From contig CM039129.1 of the NCBI GenBank assembly GCA_022036555.1, positions 27,764,553 through 27,828,552 on the forward strand: 64,000 nucleotides of DNA. Reading direction: 5' to 3'. Source of the stretch: Microstegium vimineum. Lineage: Eukaryota; Streptophyta; Magnoliopsida; Poales; Poaceae. A program made the position numbers and the translations under genes. Below are positions 12,418 to 22,800 of the stretch, piece after piece. Numbering within the stretch: position 1 is the stretch's first letter; each line of letters begins with the position of its first letter. The notes beneath the pieces were generated by a model that saw nothing but the letters and a program-made list of their open reading frames with translations, did not search any database and had not been told where the DNA came from.

Positions 12418-14573
12418 TTATCCACATCCAAAACACCTCTTAGGCTTGGGCTTTGGCTTCTCTTGATTGTAGCCATTGTACTTGTTCTTGTAGTAGTTCT
12501 TGGCTTCAATCTTGACCTTGGCCTTCATCACTTGATTATCCTTGTACCCAATACCGGTCTTGTCATTCTTCATGACGGTGATCATTAGAAGCTCACTTTG
12601 GAGATTATGGCCCTTGGTGAACTTTTCAAGGCCACTTGTAAGCTTGGTCTTGTCATTCTTGAGCTTGGCAATTTCTTCTCGAAGAGAGTTGATCAAGGTG
12701 ATAGCATCTTTGTCTTCTTCTTGAGGCGGCTTGATGGTGAAGGGCTTGTTTGCCTTGAGATGGATTAGCTCTTCCTTGAGCTTTGAGTTCTCCTCACTCA
12801 TCTTCATATAATCATCATACTTGTCGGCTTCTACAACTCTCTTGCCCTTGCACTTTGCACTTTGCTCAAGAGCCACATCATCAAGCTCGATATCACAAGA
12901 GGTAGCACTTGCACACTTAGCACACGGGTTAGTAGCAACATGTGTAAGATCTTGAGTAAGTAATTCATTTGCTACCACTAGTGTGCCATGATCACTTTTC
13001 ACTTGGTTGTAGTCATCTTTTAGCAAGTTAAACCTTGTGAGGAGCTCTTGGGATGACCTCTCAAGCTTATCATGTTTCTCATTGGCTTGCTTAAGATAGA
13101 CTTTGAGCTCCCTAGTGCTAGATGTGAGAGAGTTAATCTCAAGCTTCAAATCATCATTAGCACTAGACAAGTTATCAAGCTTATCATGCAAGTTTTCTTT
13201 GATTTCAAGAAGTTTGTCATTTTTACTCTTGTACTTCCTTATGATGCTAGCATATTTGTTGCAAATTTTAATTAGCTCATCATAGGAAGGTGCTTCTTCA
13301 TCATCACAATCATCACTAGAGAGGTCTTCACCATCATCCTCTTTTTGTACCTTCTTGTCACCTTTAGCCATAAGGCATAGGTGTGTAGAGGATGAGCCCG
13401 GCGATGAAGGAGGAGTGGCGGTGGAATCGAAGAACCAATCACCAAAGCGGCCACCTTCTCTTCTTCACTCTCATCATCGGAAGAATCACTTGAATCAATA
13501 TCGGTGAGCCAATCACCCACAATGTAAGCCTTGCCATCCTTCTTCTTCTTGTGGAAGTTGAAGTTCTTCTTCTTCTTGTATGGATTGTCTTGCTTCTTGT
13601 CATCATCACTTGAGTCATCATTGCCGCCCTTGTTCTTCTTGAAGTTCTTGAACTTGTTGTTCTTGAACTTGTCTTTCTTCTCTTCGGGACACGCGTGGGC
13701 TAGATGACCAAGAGTGCCGCAATTGTAGCACTTCATTTGGGAGATTGGCTTCCTTGAAGAGCTTGTGAAGAATTTCTTCTTATTTGAGTCAAACTTGACT
13801 CCATTCTTGTTTAGCCTCTTCAACATCTTGGCAGTCTTCTTCACCATGAGAGCGATGTTGTCTTCATCATCATCATCATCACTTGTACTCTCAACGACAT
13901 ATTGAATCTTGCACTTCTCCTTGGAAGATGCCTTGAGAGCCAAGTCCTTCTTTTCCTCCTCTTTCTTCTTGGAGGATGATGAAGTTCCATCATTGATCTT
14001 CATGTACATCTCATGAGCATTGATCTTGCCCAACACTTGTGTTGGTGTAGTTGCGGAGAGATCGCCTTGATGAAGAACCGTGACGATGTGGCTATACTTG
14101 TCTATTGGAAGGACACAAAGTATCTTGCGCACCACATCGGCCGGTGTCATTTGAGAGAGTCCAAGGCCATTCAACTCCTCTACAAGCACATTCAAGCGAG
14201 AGTACATTTCATTAGCATTTTCATGAGATAGCATGGTGAAAGCATTTAACTTAGCAATGATAAGGTGATAGCGCTCTTCTCTTTCACATTTAGTGCCCTC
14301 GTGTAGAGCACAAATGTTTGTCCAAATCTCATGCGCGGTTTTGCAATTCCGCACACGGTTGAACACATCCTTGCAAATGCCACGGAAAAGAATATTCTTT
14401 GCCGTAGCATTGTTCTTCTCAAAGTATGGGTCCTCGGCGAACACCGATCCACCTTGGGTGGCGGCTTTGTGAACGCCGACATCCACGGCCTCAAGGTAGG
14501 CCTCCATCCGCACTTTCCAATACGGAAAGTCATCCCCATCGAACATGGGTGGCGGTCCATCCCCATGGGACAT
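12418..14573 (-). pseudogene. gag: Copia gag (right copy), frameshifted
   Basis: ATG at 14573 (MSHGDGPPPMFDGDDFPYWK) is shared with the left copy. The UBN2-type gag fold occupies about residues 1-190, then a Lys/Ser/Asp-rich linker, zinc knuckle CYNCGTLGHLAHAC, and an acidic/basic low-complexity region. Near 13420 the frame shifts, and the first product ends in a basic nonsense tail at 13272. The correct frame continues at 13371-12418 as a long coiled coil (ELKVYLKQANEKHDKLE) ending in the start of a second knuckle (CFGCG), cut by TAA at 12418-12420. The linker between gag and protease lies in the next open block. Confidence 0.9.
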
Positions 14574-14611
14574 CGTTCTCTAGGCGGTGAAGCCTAAATT
14601 AGAGCAACAAG

Positions 14612-14623
14612 GCTTTGATACCA
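14612..14623 (-). other. Primer binding site of the right copia element
   Basis: Minus-strand TGGTATCAAAGC, two bases from the LTR end at 14626. It matches the initiator-Met-tRNA primer site of plant copia elements except for one or two bases. Confidence 0.8.
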
Positions 14624-14625
14624 AT

Positions 14626-16301
14626 TGAAAGGATCAAGATGCCCAAGAGGGGGGGGGTTAATTGGGTTTGTTTTAATTTTCTAAAGCAAATATAAAAACC
14701 TATCAAATGCCAATCACCCCCTAGTGCCTACCATCCGTGTGTCCTAGCTAGAAAGCAGTAGCAGTTCATAGGAATTAAAAACAACCTAAGCAATTCTAGT
14801 AGGAGAAGTAAAAACAAGACGGAAAGTAATGCGGAAATGTAAAGAGCTAGGGAAAAGAAAATCTCATTGACGCAGCGATTTTTTCCCGAGGTATCGAGGT
14901 GTCGACACACCCCCTAGTCCTCGTTGGAGCACCTCACAAGGTATCGCTCCCCCTCTACCCGCGCAAGGGTAGAGTGATCTCTACGGGCTGATTCTTTGCC
15001 ACTCTGGCTCGGTGAATCGCCCACAACCGATCACAAGAGCTTGTAGAAGAGCCGCCAACAATCTCCCGGCGTTCACTTCCTCCGAACACCACCAAACCAT
15101 CTAGGTGCTGTCGAACACCAAGAGTAACAAGCACAAGACCTTCACTTGACCCACTCAAGGCTAGGAAGGTGGATGGATGCACACGAGTCACTCCTAATCA
15201 CTCTAGGAGGGAAGAACAAGATGAACTCTCTCTAATCTCTCCCTCACTAGCCTCTTGGCTCTCCAAAAGATTTCTCAAGGTGTCACCAGCTGAAATAATG
15301 GCCAAGAGTCACTCTAAGGACCAAGGGGCAACTATAAATAGTCCCCACCTCCAAAACTAGCCGTTTTTTTACTTTTTCTTCTCTCTGCGTAGCCACCGGA
15401 CTAGTCCGGAGCTCACACCACCGGACCATGCACACTGGTCCGGAGCTCACTCTGATTTCAAACTCAGGCACCGTCGGACTACTCTGCTTGGTCCGACGCA
15501 CTGGTCCGACGCTCTGGTCCGGAGCCTCGGTGCTCTCTGAGTGAAATCCTTTCTCTCTTTTACACACCACCGGACCACTCTCCTTGGTCCGGTGCCCTGG
15601 TCCGACGCTCTGGTCTGGAGCCAGGGGGCTCTCTGCATAAACCACAACCCCCGCTATAAGGCGTCGGACTAGCCGTCGGACGAACCGTCGGACTAGTCCG
15701 GAGCCTTCTGTCTCTCTGAACCAAGCCACCGGACAACTCTCCTATGGTCCGGTGCTTTCCAGACAGGTGGTCCGGAGCTCCTCGAGCTGAGAATCTGCCT
15801 AAGTCAGGGACCGTCAGACCACTCTCCTTGGTCCGACGCCCACTTAGCAGAGTGGTCCGGAGCCTCTTTCCCTCTCTTCTTCAACCGTTTTCGCTGAGGT
15901 TTCTAAAGGGATTTTGCTCCTACCATTTCTAGGGTTTACCAAGGGCTGAAAGCAAGGTCTCTAGGACTAGTTGTGACAAGTGTGCATATACCCACTTTCC
16001 TAAACTCTCCTAGGTCAAGCTACTAACCTCATACCCCCCTTTATAGTACGGTCAAAGGAAAAAACAAAAGCCCTAGCTATACTTAGTGCCCTTCTCAACC
16101 TTGTGGCACTAAGAACTAGCCTAGTCTTTGTCGTGTATCTCCATCCTTTGCAACCGAAACGATTTCCATCTTGGGGGCATGAATATCCATTAAGCCCATT
16201 CAAATTGCATCACTAATGACCTAACATAGATGACTTTGTCTCTGCAAAACACACGTTAGTCATAGTGATCTAGTATTGTCGTTAATCGTCTAAACACAAG
16301 G
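14626..16301 (-). repeat. 5' LTR of the right copia element (interrupted; last 15 bp at 32203-32217)
   Basis: Plus-strand start TGAAAGGATC; the other end runs through CACAAGG at 16301 and resumes at 32203 as GTCCATGATTCTACA after the gypsy insertion, total about 1.69 kb. The matching end of the other LTR (GGCCATGATTCTTCA) confirms the join. A sense-strand TATA (minus CTATAAAG, 16039-16046) lies in the expected distal part. An antisense TATAAATA is at 15333-15340 and is also present in the other LTR. Confidence 0.88.
15390..15865. repeat. Palindromic ACCGGAC/GGTCCG repeat cluster inside the LTR
   Basis: Roughly twenty copies of ACCGGACnAnTCC and GTCGGACnAnTCnG variants (e.g. CCGGACTAGTCCGG, a perfect palindrome) in about 475 bp. 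It occupies the same place in the LTR as the GACGGACG cluster at 4540-4995 but with a different core. Confidence 0.8.
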
Positions 16302-16460
16302 TGTCGGGTACGAAGGTAAGGGGTACCCTAAACCCTTCGTTAAACCAACGCTAAACATAGCAACCATTTTTAAGGCAAGGATCAACCCACTACTCGGTAA
16401 GACGCGGCCCATCAATCGAGGGTCCCCTCTACACCAACTGCAGCAACAAGCCACAACCCC

Positions 16461-16598
16461 GACCTCTACCTCGACGACGGATGAGGGGTCGAACGAACGA
16501 CCCCCCGACCTCCACCTCGACGACGGACGAGGGGTCGAACGAACGACCCCCCGACCTCCACCTCGACGACGGACGAGGGGTCGAACGAACGACCCCCC
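16461..16598. repeat. 46-bp minisatellite, three units, in the Tat-1 5' LTR
   Basis: Units at 16461-16506, 16507-16552 and 16553-16598, containing GACCTCCACCTCGACGACGG and GGGGTCGAACGAACGACC; near-identical. The 3' LTR has two units (31142-31187, 31188-31233), accounting for the 47-bp LTR length difference to within one base. Confidence 0.95.
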
Positions 16599-17198
16599 GA
16601 CCTCTACCTCGACTTCGACCTCTCGAACCCCGGCGACGCCTCGACCTCCCCCTCGACCAAGGGTCAAGCAGAAGACCCTCGGACAAGGGGCTCGATTAAC
16701 CCAACTGCTCCGGCATGGGTAAACGTGAACCCACCTAACGACATGGGCGCCTGCGTCTACTGTCAAATCCGCCAACTCCCCGTTCAGTCCCCGACTCCCG
16801 TCAACTGTGCCGCCACCGCTGCCACTACGCGAGTACGGACTTCAACAGTACCCCTCGGAAAGTGAACAGTGCGACCCTCGACGACGACTTCGGGAACGTG
16901 ACGGAGTCACACGGGGCTCAACCTCCCCCCCTCGGCCGGGAGCTCGACCCCCTCCTCTTCAACAACTCCGGTACGGAAGCCGTCCCATCCGCTCCGTCCC
17001 ACTTCGGCCGTGGGACTCGCGCCCGCCTGCGGACAATGCATAGCGACGACTTCTACTGCCGCTACGACCAGGGATGTCTGAAGGACGGGAAGGCCATGCC
17101 GCCACAGTACTCAACGTCTATCCGCCAACACTGTGCCGCCGATATGTCGCCCATACTTCTACTGTTAGGACCCTGTACCCTCGGGTCTCCCCTTGGTC

Positions 17199-17205
17199 TA
17201 TAAAA
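17199..17205 (+). promoter_or_regulatory. LTR promoter TATA box (Tat-1 5' LTR)
   Basis: TATAAAA preceded by GGTC, with an identical copy at 31835-31841 in the 3' LTR. It lies 360 bp before the LTR end, leaving room for an R-U5 segment. Confidence 0.75.
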
Positions 17206-17565
17206 GGGGGGCGCCGAGGTAGAGTAGGGGGACTCCTTTCCGATTTCCGGACGACTTTCGAGGACTCTGGAAATCCACTCCCACTTCCATTATCAGGGAC
17301 CCCGGTCCACATTCCACACACACACCGCCACTCGATCGACCCCTCGGGTGGCCGACTCCGTGTAACACTGCTTGTACCCCCCCCGTACGAGCACGCTTCA
17401 GGTGCGAGATAATACAAGTCATCCTCCCCCCGCTGGACGTAGGGCCTTCTCGCCCGAACCAGGATAAATCTTTTGTCCATCTTGCATCACGTCTGAGAGA
17501 GGGAGCACACGATATACAAATTTACTCGTTGGTGGTCTTGACCCCCGGGTCATAACACCGACAGT

Positions 17566-17583
17566 TGGCGCGCCAGGTAGGGG
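17566..17583 (+). other. Primer binding site of Tat-1
   Basis: TGGCGCGCCAGGTAGGGG begins two bases after the LTR. It starts with TGG as expected for pairing with a tRNA CCA end. The tRNA is not identified here. Confidence 0.75.
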
Positions 17584-17590
17584 GATTCGC

Positions 17591-19861
17591 GTGTCGATCA
17601 ACTCCGAACTACTCTCTCAGATGGATCCCACCATCCCACCGTTCCCGTTCAACACCATCATCTGGTTCGGCAGTCTAGGGTTCGTTTCCACGGACCAGGG
17701 CGACTTCATAGTCTTCCCCTCCGCCCGTGGCCTAGACGTCAGCAGTTCTGCTGCGCCGGAGCCAGCCAGGATAAGACGACGGTCCCTCCGCTTGCGACTC
17801 TGGCCTGCGATCAGGAGGAGGCGCGAGCGGCTTCGACGCGCTCGCCGTCGAGCAAATTCCGGGGTGCCAGATGCCATACCCCCGGTCCCAGCTGGCGACA
17901 CAGCTCCTTCTCCTAGGGGTCTGTTTGACCCACGCTTGTGGGCCGAGGGCGGGCGTCCCCCCGAATGGGACTTCGGCTCTTCCACGTCATCGCCCCCGGA
18001 GGCTCCTGTGGCTTCTCCGACACCCTCGATCCCGTCATCACCGCGTGACCCGTTCCCGTACGGGCTCCGCAACAATGCCGGACTCTACTCTGCTTTCGCA
18101 GGGACGCGAGTACATACATACGACGAGTCTCCATGGACGCCGTCGTGGGCGACGGCCGATCCCGTCACCACCCCTTCACCGGGCGAGCCAGAGCTGCCCC
18201 ATACGTGGGGCACGTTACGGCGGCGCCTGGAGGAGGAAGAAACAGGCAGGCTCTTCCCCCACTTCTACCACGCCGACTTCGACTCGGACTCTCCCGACGA
18301 GAGTTACGACTCCACTCGGGAGTGCTTCCACCTCGACGAGCAAACCGTCCTCCAGGACAACGTCGACGACACAGCGGACACCGAAGAAGGGAGGGGGGCC
18401 AACGCCACGCCACCTCGAGACGCCATCCCCCCAAATCCCGATAGAGCCGATCCACCCCCCGACGTCCAGATTACGCAGGTCCGAGAGCTCCTCGGCAAGC
18501 TCGAGGAAGAGCGCCTGCGTCTTCAGCAGCTCGAACATGCCCTCGAGCGGGATCGAGGGCGTCCTCAGGGTGGAGGAGCTCGCGAGCGGGCCCGGGAGGT
18601 CCACCGGCAGATCGTCGAGGAGGGGAACGCCGAACCCCGAGTCTTCAACCGCGCCAGCCAGAATGTCGTAGTAGCCGCGATGCTGCTCCGCGACATGCCG
18701 GCGCCATCGACCCCCCAGGCACAACGTATCAGGGAAGAAATCCAGGGGCTACTCCAGACTGCGGCCGTCCAGCAGGCGGAGAGCTCGGCCTCGAGGCGTC
18801 GAGGGGCTGCCTCTGAGTGGCAAGCAGCGCCCCCTCGACAAAATCGGGAGGCCTCTGTCCACCAGAACAAGGCGCCCCAGGGCAGGGTCGAGCCACGACC
18901 GGTTCAAGAACGCCTCGTCGACGACCTCCCCCCTCGAGTGAACAACCGACGTCGATACGGCGACGCCGAGGCTCGAGGCTACAACGCTCACCGAGGTGGG
19001 CGCTACGACAGCGACGAAGACCGATGTCGGTCTCCGGAGCCGCCGGGGCCTCGAGTCTTCGGAAGAACCATCCGACGGGTCTCCCTGCCCGTGCGTTTTC
19101 GTCCACCCACCAGCTTGATCAAATACAACGGCGAAACCAAGCCAGAGCTCTGGCTTGCCGACTTCAGGCTGGCATGCCAGCTGGGTGGAGCCAAAGATGA
19201 CCTTGTCATCATCCGGCAACTCCCATTGTTCCTCTCCGACACCGCTCGAAGGTGGCTCGAGGAGTTACCCCCTGACTTGATCCAGGACTGGTCCGACCTG
19301 GTCCAGATCTTCGAGGGCAACTTCAAAGGCACCTACGAGCGCCCGGGAAACTCCTGGGACCTTCGCAGCTGTAAGCAGAAACCAGGGGAGACCCTCCGCG
19401 CCTTCACCCGTCGGTTCTCGAAGCAGCGTACCGCACTGACCCACATCTCCGACCACGAGGTCATCACGGCGTTCATCGCCGGAACAACCTGCAAGGATCT
19501 GGTGCGGGAGCTGTGGCGAAACATCCCCAAGACCGCCAACGAGCTCATGGACGTCATCGCCAACTACGCGGCTGGCGAAGAGGCCGTTGGCGCGTTCTTC
19601 CAGATCCCCCCAGGGAAGGGGGAGGGCGACGCGGATGAACCCGGGGGCTCGGACGATGGGCCCAAGAGAAATAAGGGGCCCAGGAGGAACAACGACGGCA
19701 ACGGCGGCCGGAAGAAGAAGAACAAGAAGAACCAACCGGGCCGGCGCAATGTCGAGCCCAACGTCGAGCACGACGACGACCCCAACGACCTTGTCGCCGC
19801 AGCGGACAAGCGGAAGCCTCGAGGGCCCCCTCCCGACGGGGGTTCTTCGACAAGATGCTGA
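17591..19861 (+). CDS. gag: Gag polyprotein of Tat-1 (756 aa, open)
   Basis: Uninterrupted frame starting 10 nt after the primer site region; a second ATG at 17621 (MDPTIPPFPF) is also possible. The N-terminal 470 residues are low-complexity and charged, with a coiled coil at about 295-330 (LLGKLEEERLRLQQLEHALE). The retrotransposon gag (capsid) domain follows at about 490-680 (FRPPTSLIKYNGETKPELWL, YLERPGN-like segment, LRAFTRRFSKQRT). A Lys/Asn-rich basic tail may bind nucleic acid. The stop lies 7 nt into the pol frame: at the five-G run 19838-19842, pol's frame would read on into FDKMLKEPCPYH, so gag and pol were probably one frame broken by a one-base change here. It is the only long Tat-1 frame still open. 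Confidence 0.9.
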   Translation: MSINSELLSQMDPTIPPFPFNTIIWFGSLGFVSTDQGDFIVFPSARGLDVSSSAAPEPARIRRRSLRLRLWPAIRRRRERLRRARRRANSGVPDAIPPVPAGDTAPSPRGLFDPRLWAEGGRPPEWDFGSSTSSPPEAPVASPTPSIPSSPRDPFPYGLRNNAGLYSAFAGTRVHTYDESPWTPSWATADPVTTPSPGEPELPHTWGTLRRRLEEEETGRLFPHFYHADFDSDSPDESYDSTRECFHLDEQTVLQDNVDDTADTEEGRGANATPPRDAIPPNPDRADPPPDVQITQVRELLGKLEEERLRLQQLEHALERDRGRPQGGGARERAREVHRQIVEEGNAEPRVFNRASQNVVVAAMLLRDMPAPSTPQAQRIREEIQGLLQTAAVQQAESSASRRRGAASEWQAAPPRQNREASVHQNKAPQGRVEPRPVQERLVDDLPPRVNNRRRYGDAEARGYNAHRGGRYDSDEDRCRSPEPPGPRVFGRTIRRVSLPVRFRPPTSLIKYNGETKPELWLADFRLACQLGGAKDDLVIIRQLPLFLSDTARRWLEELPPDLIQDWSDLVQIFEGNFKGTYERPGNSWDLRSCKQKPGETLRAFTRRFSKQRTALTHISDHEVITAFIAGTTCKDLVRELWRNIPKTANELMDVIANYAAGEEAVGAFFQIPPGKGEGDADEPGGSDDGPKRNKGPRRNNDGNGGRKKKNKKNQPGRRNVEPNVEHDDDPNDLVAAADKRKPRGPPPDGGSSTRC

Positions 19862-22800
19862 AGGAGCCCTGCCCCTATCATATGGGGCCGGCCAGCCACC
19901 GCCTCGAGGATTGCCGCATGCTCCGAAGGCACTTCGTCCCTCCTGGCCCCAGGAAGGACGACGGCAAGGAAGACCCGCCCTGTGACGTCCACGTCAGGGG
20001 CGATGTTCAAAAAGGAGGCTTCCCCGAGATCCACGACTGCTACGTGATCTACGGGGGACCCTCGACCTGCCTCACCACGCGCCAACGCAAGAGGGAGCGT
20101 CGAGAAGTCTTTTCCGTTCGGGCCCAGACCCCACGGTACCTCGACTGGTCCCACACGCCGATCACCTTCGATCAGGACGACCACCCCGAGCACATCCCCA
20201 ACGCAGGGGCTTACCCGCTCGTCGTCGACCCAATCATCCTCAACACCCGCCTCAGCAAGGTGCTCATGGACGGGGGGAGTAGCCTCAACATCATCTACGC
20301 CGAGACCCTCGACCTCTTGGGGATCCCGAGGACCATGCTCCTGCCCAGCGCGGGGGGGTTCCACGGGATCGTCCCAGGGAAGAAGGCACTTCCGATCGGC
20401 CGCGTCAAGCTGCCGGTCTGCTTCGGCGTCCCCTCGAATTTCCGAAAGGAAGAGCTGACCTTCGAGGTGGTCGCGTGGCGAGGCACCTATCATGCCATCA
20501 TCGGTAGGCCAGGGTACGCCAAGTTCATGGCGGTCCCGAACTACACCTACCTCAAGCTCAAGATGCCGGGACCCTCGGGGGTCATCACCGTCGACACCTC
20601 CTACGAGCACGCATACGACTGCGACGTCAAGTGCATGGAAAAAGCCGAAGCCCATGAGGATTCGACTATCCTCGCGGCCCTCGACGACTTGTCTGGAGAG
20701 ATCCCCGACCCCAAGCGCCACGCAGGGAACTTCAAGCCGGCGGAAGACACAAAGACCGTCCCGCTCGACCCCGGCCTCGCTGACGGGAAGGTGCTGACGA
20801 TCAGTGCCACCCTCGAGCCCAAATAGGAAGTTGTGCTCGTCGACTTTCTCCGTGCGAACGCCGACGTGTTTGCATGGAGTCCCTCAGACATGCCGGGCAT
20901 CCCGAGGGAGGTTGCCGAGCACTCCTTGGACATCCGAGCCGGGTCCAAACCGGTGAAGCAACGCCTGCGCCGCTTCGACGAGGAGAAGCGCAGGATCATC
21001 GGGAAGGAGGTCGACAAGCTTTTGAAGGCCGGATTCATCAAGGAGGTACATCATCCCGAGTGGTTAGCTAATCCCGTGCTTGTAAAGAAAAAGAATGGGA
21101 AGGATAGGATGTGTGTAGACTACATTAGTTTGAATAAAGCATGTCCTAAGGTTCCTTTTCCTTTACCTCGCATCGACCAAATAGTAGATTCCACTTCGGG
21201 ATGTGAAACCCTTTGCTTCCTTGATGCGTATTCCGGCTACCACCAAATAAAGATGAAGGAGTCCGATCAGCTCGCGACCTCCTTCATCACTCCCTTCGGC
21301 ATGTTTTGCTACCTCACCATGCCCTTCGGCTTACGGAACGCCGGGGCCACCTACCAGCGATGCATGCTCCACGTCTTCGGGAAACACATAGGGCCGACCG
21401 TCGAGGCCTACGTCGATGACATCGTGGTTAAGTCCAGAACCGTCGGAAACCTAGTCGGAGACCTCGAGATCGCGTTTGGGTGCCTCAGGGCTAATCGCAT
21501 AAAACTGAACCCTGAGAAGTGTGTCTTCGGGGTCCCTCGAGGCATGCTCTTAGGGTATATAGTTTCCTAGTGTGGCATCGAGGCCAATCCTGAGAAGGTA
21601 ACCGCCATCACGAGGATGGGCCCGATCAAAGACCTCAAGAGCGTGCAAAGGGTTACTAGGTGCCTCGCCGCCCTCAGTCGCTTCATCTCGAGGCTCGGAA
21701 AAAAGGCCCTACCCCTTTACCGGCACCTGAAGAAGACAGAACACTTCGCGTGGACCACCGAAGCCGAGGAATCACTCTCGAGCCTCAAGGCCTTGCTCAC
21801 CTCGCCCCCGGTCTTGGTCGCCCCGAGCCCGGCCGAGCCCCTCTTGCTCTATGTCGCAGCGACTACCCAGGTAGTCAGCGCGGTCATAGTGGTCGAGAGG
21901 GAGGAGGAAGGACACGCCCTGCCTATTCAGAGGCCTGTCTACTTCGTGAGCGAGGTCCTTTCCGAAACCAAGACGAGGTACCCCCACATCCAGAAGCTGC
22001 TGCACGCGGTCGTCCTCACTCGGCGTAAGCTCAAACACTACTTCCTGGGCCATCCGGTCACTGTGGTTTCATCTTTCCCCTCGGAGAGATAATCCAGAAC
22101 CGGGAAGCATTGGGAAGGATCGCCAAGTGGTCCGCCGAGCTCATGGGGGAGACCCTCTCCTACGCCCCTCGGAAGGCTATCAAGTCTCAGGTACTGGCAG
22201 ATTTCGTTGCAGAATGGACCGACACCCAACTACCCCCAGCGCAGGTTCAGAGCGAGCTCTGGGCCATGTACTTCGACGGATCACTGATGAAGACGGGAGC
22301 AGGCGCAGGATTGCTATTCGTATCACCCTCAGGGGTCCATATGCGATATGTCATCCGCCTCCACTTCCCCGCCTCCAACAACGTCGCCGAGTACGAGGCC
22401 CTCGTCAACGGCCTGCGCATCGCCATCGAGCTCGGGGTTCGACGCCTCGACGTGCGAGGGGACTCTCAGTTGGTGATCGACCAAGTGATGAAAGAATCAA
22501 GCTGCCACGACCCTAAGATGGAAGCCTACTGCAAGGAGGTCCGAAGGCTCGAGGACAAGTTCTACGGCCTCGAGCTCAACCACGTAGCCCGTCGATACAA
22601 CGAGCTGCCGACGAGCTGGCTAAAATCACGTCTACTCGAGGGACGGTCCCCCCCGACATCTTCTCGAGGGATCTGCACACACCGTCCGTCGACCTAGGCT
22701 CGGGGGCTCCCGCCCTCGAGCAAGGGGTCGACCCACCCCCCTCGACCGATCCCCCCTCGAGCGGGGGAGAGGTCATGGAGATCGACGGGGCCACCGCGGC

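Larger units (their letters stand above)
5433..16301 (-). mobile_element. SIRE/Maximus-type Ty1-copia retrotransposon (right copy), interrupted at both ends
   Basis: In minus-strand order: 5' LTR (14626-16301, final 15 bp displaced to 32203-32217), Met-tRNA primer site, gag (14573-12418), protease-integrase-RT-RNase H (12372-8936), spacer, and an extra third ORF (7115-5433). The order protease-integrase-RT is diagnostic of Ty1-copia; the coiled-coil gag with two knuckles and the extra 3' ORF point to SIRE/Maximus. The 3' end and 3' LTR are not seen: the third ORF is cut at 5433 by the LTR of another member of the family. All genes carry stops or frameshifts. Confidence 0.85.
16302..17563 (+). 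repeat. 5' LTR of Tat-1
   Basis: 1262 bp, TG...CA. The TATA box TATAAAA at 17199-17205 is followed by a G-rich stretch. It carries three tandem copies of a 46-bp unit at 16461-16598; the 3' LTR has two. Confidence 0.95.

Noticed and set aside
16429..16775. Arg/Gly-rich frames in the Tat-1 LTRs
   Set aside because: They result from the 46-bp minisatellite in the LTR and are duplicated in the other LTR.
17617..19853. Several long minus-strand frames across Tat-1 gag
   Set aside because: GC-rich shadow frames overlapping the real gag; no conserved domain and no promoter or splice structure.
19564..20721. 385-aa minus-strand frame across the gag-protease junction of Tat-1
   Set aside because: Shadow of the GC-rich coding strand, covering the protease motif in sense; unlike the real antisense gene it has no TATA box or introns.
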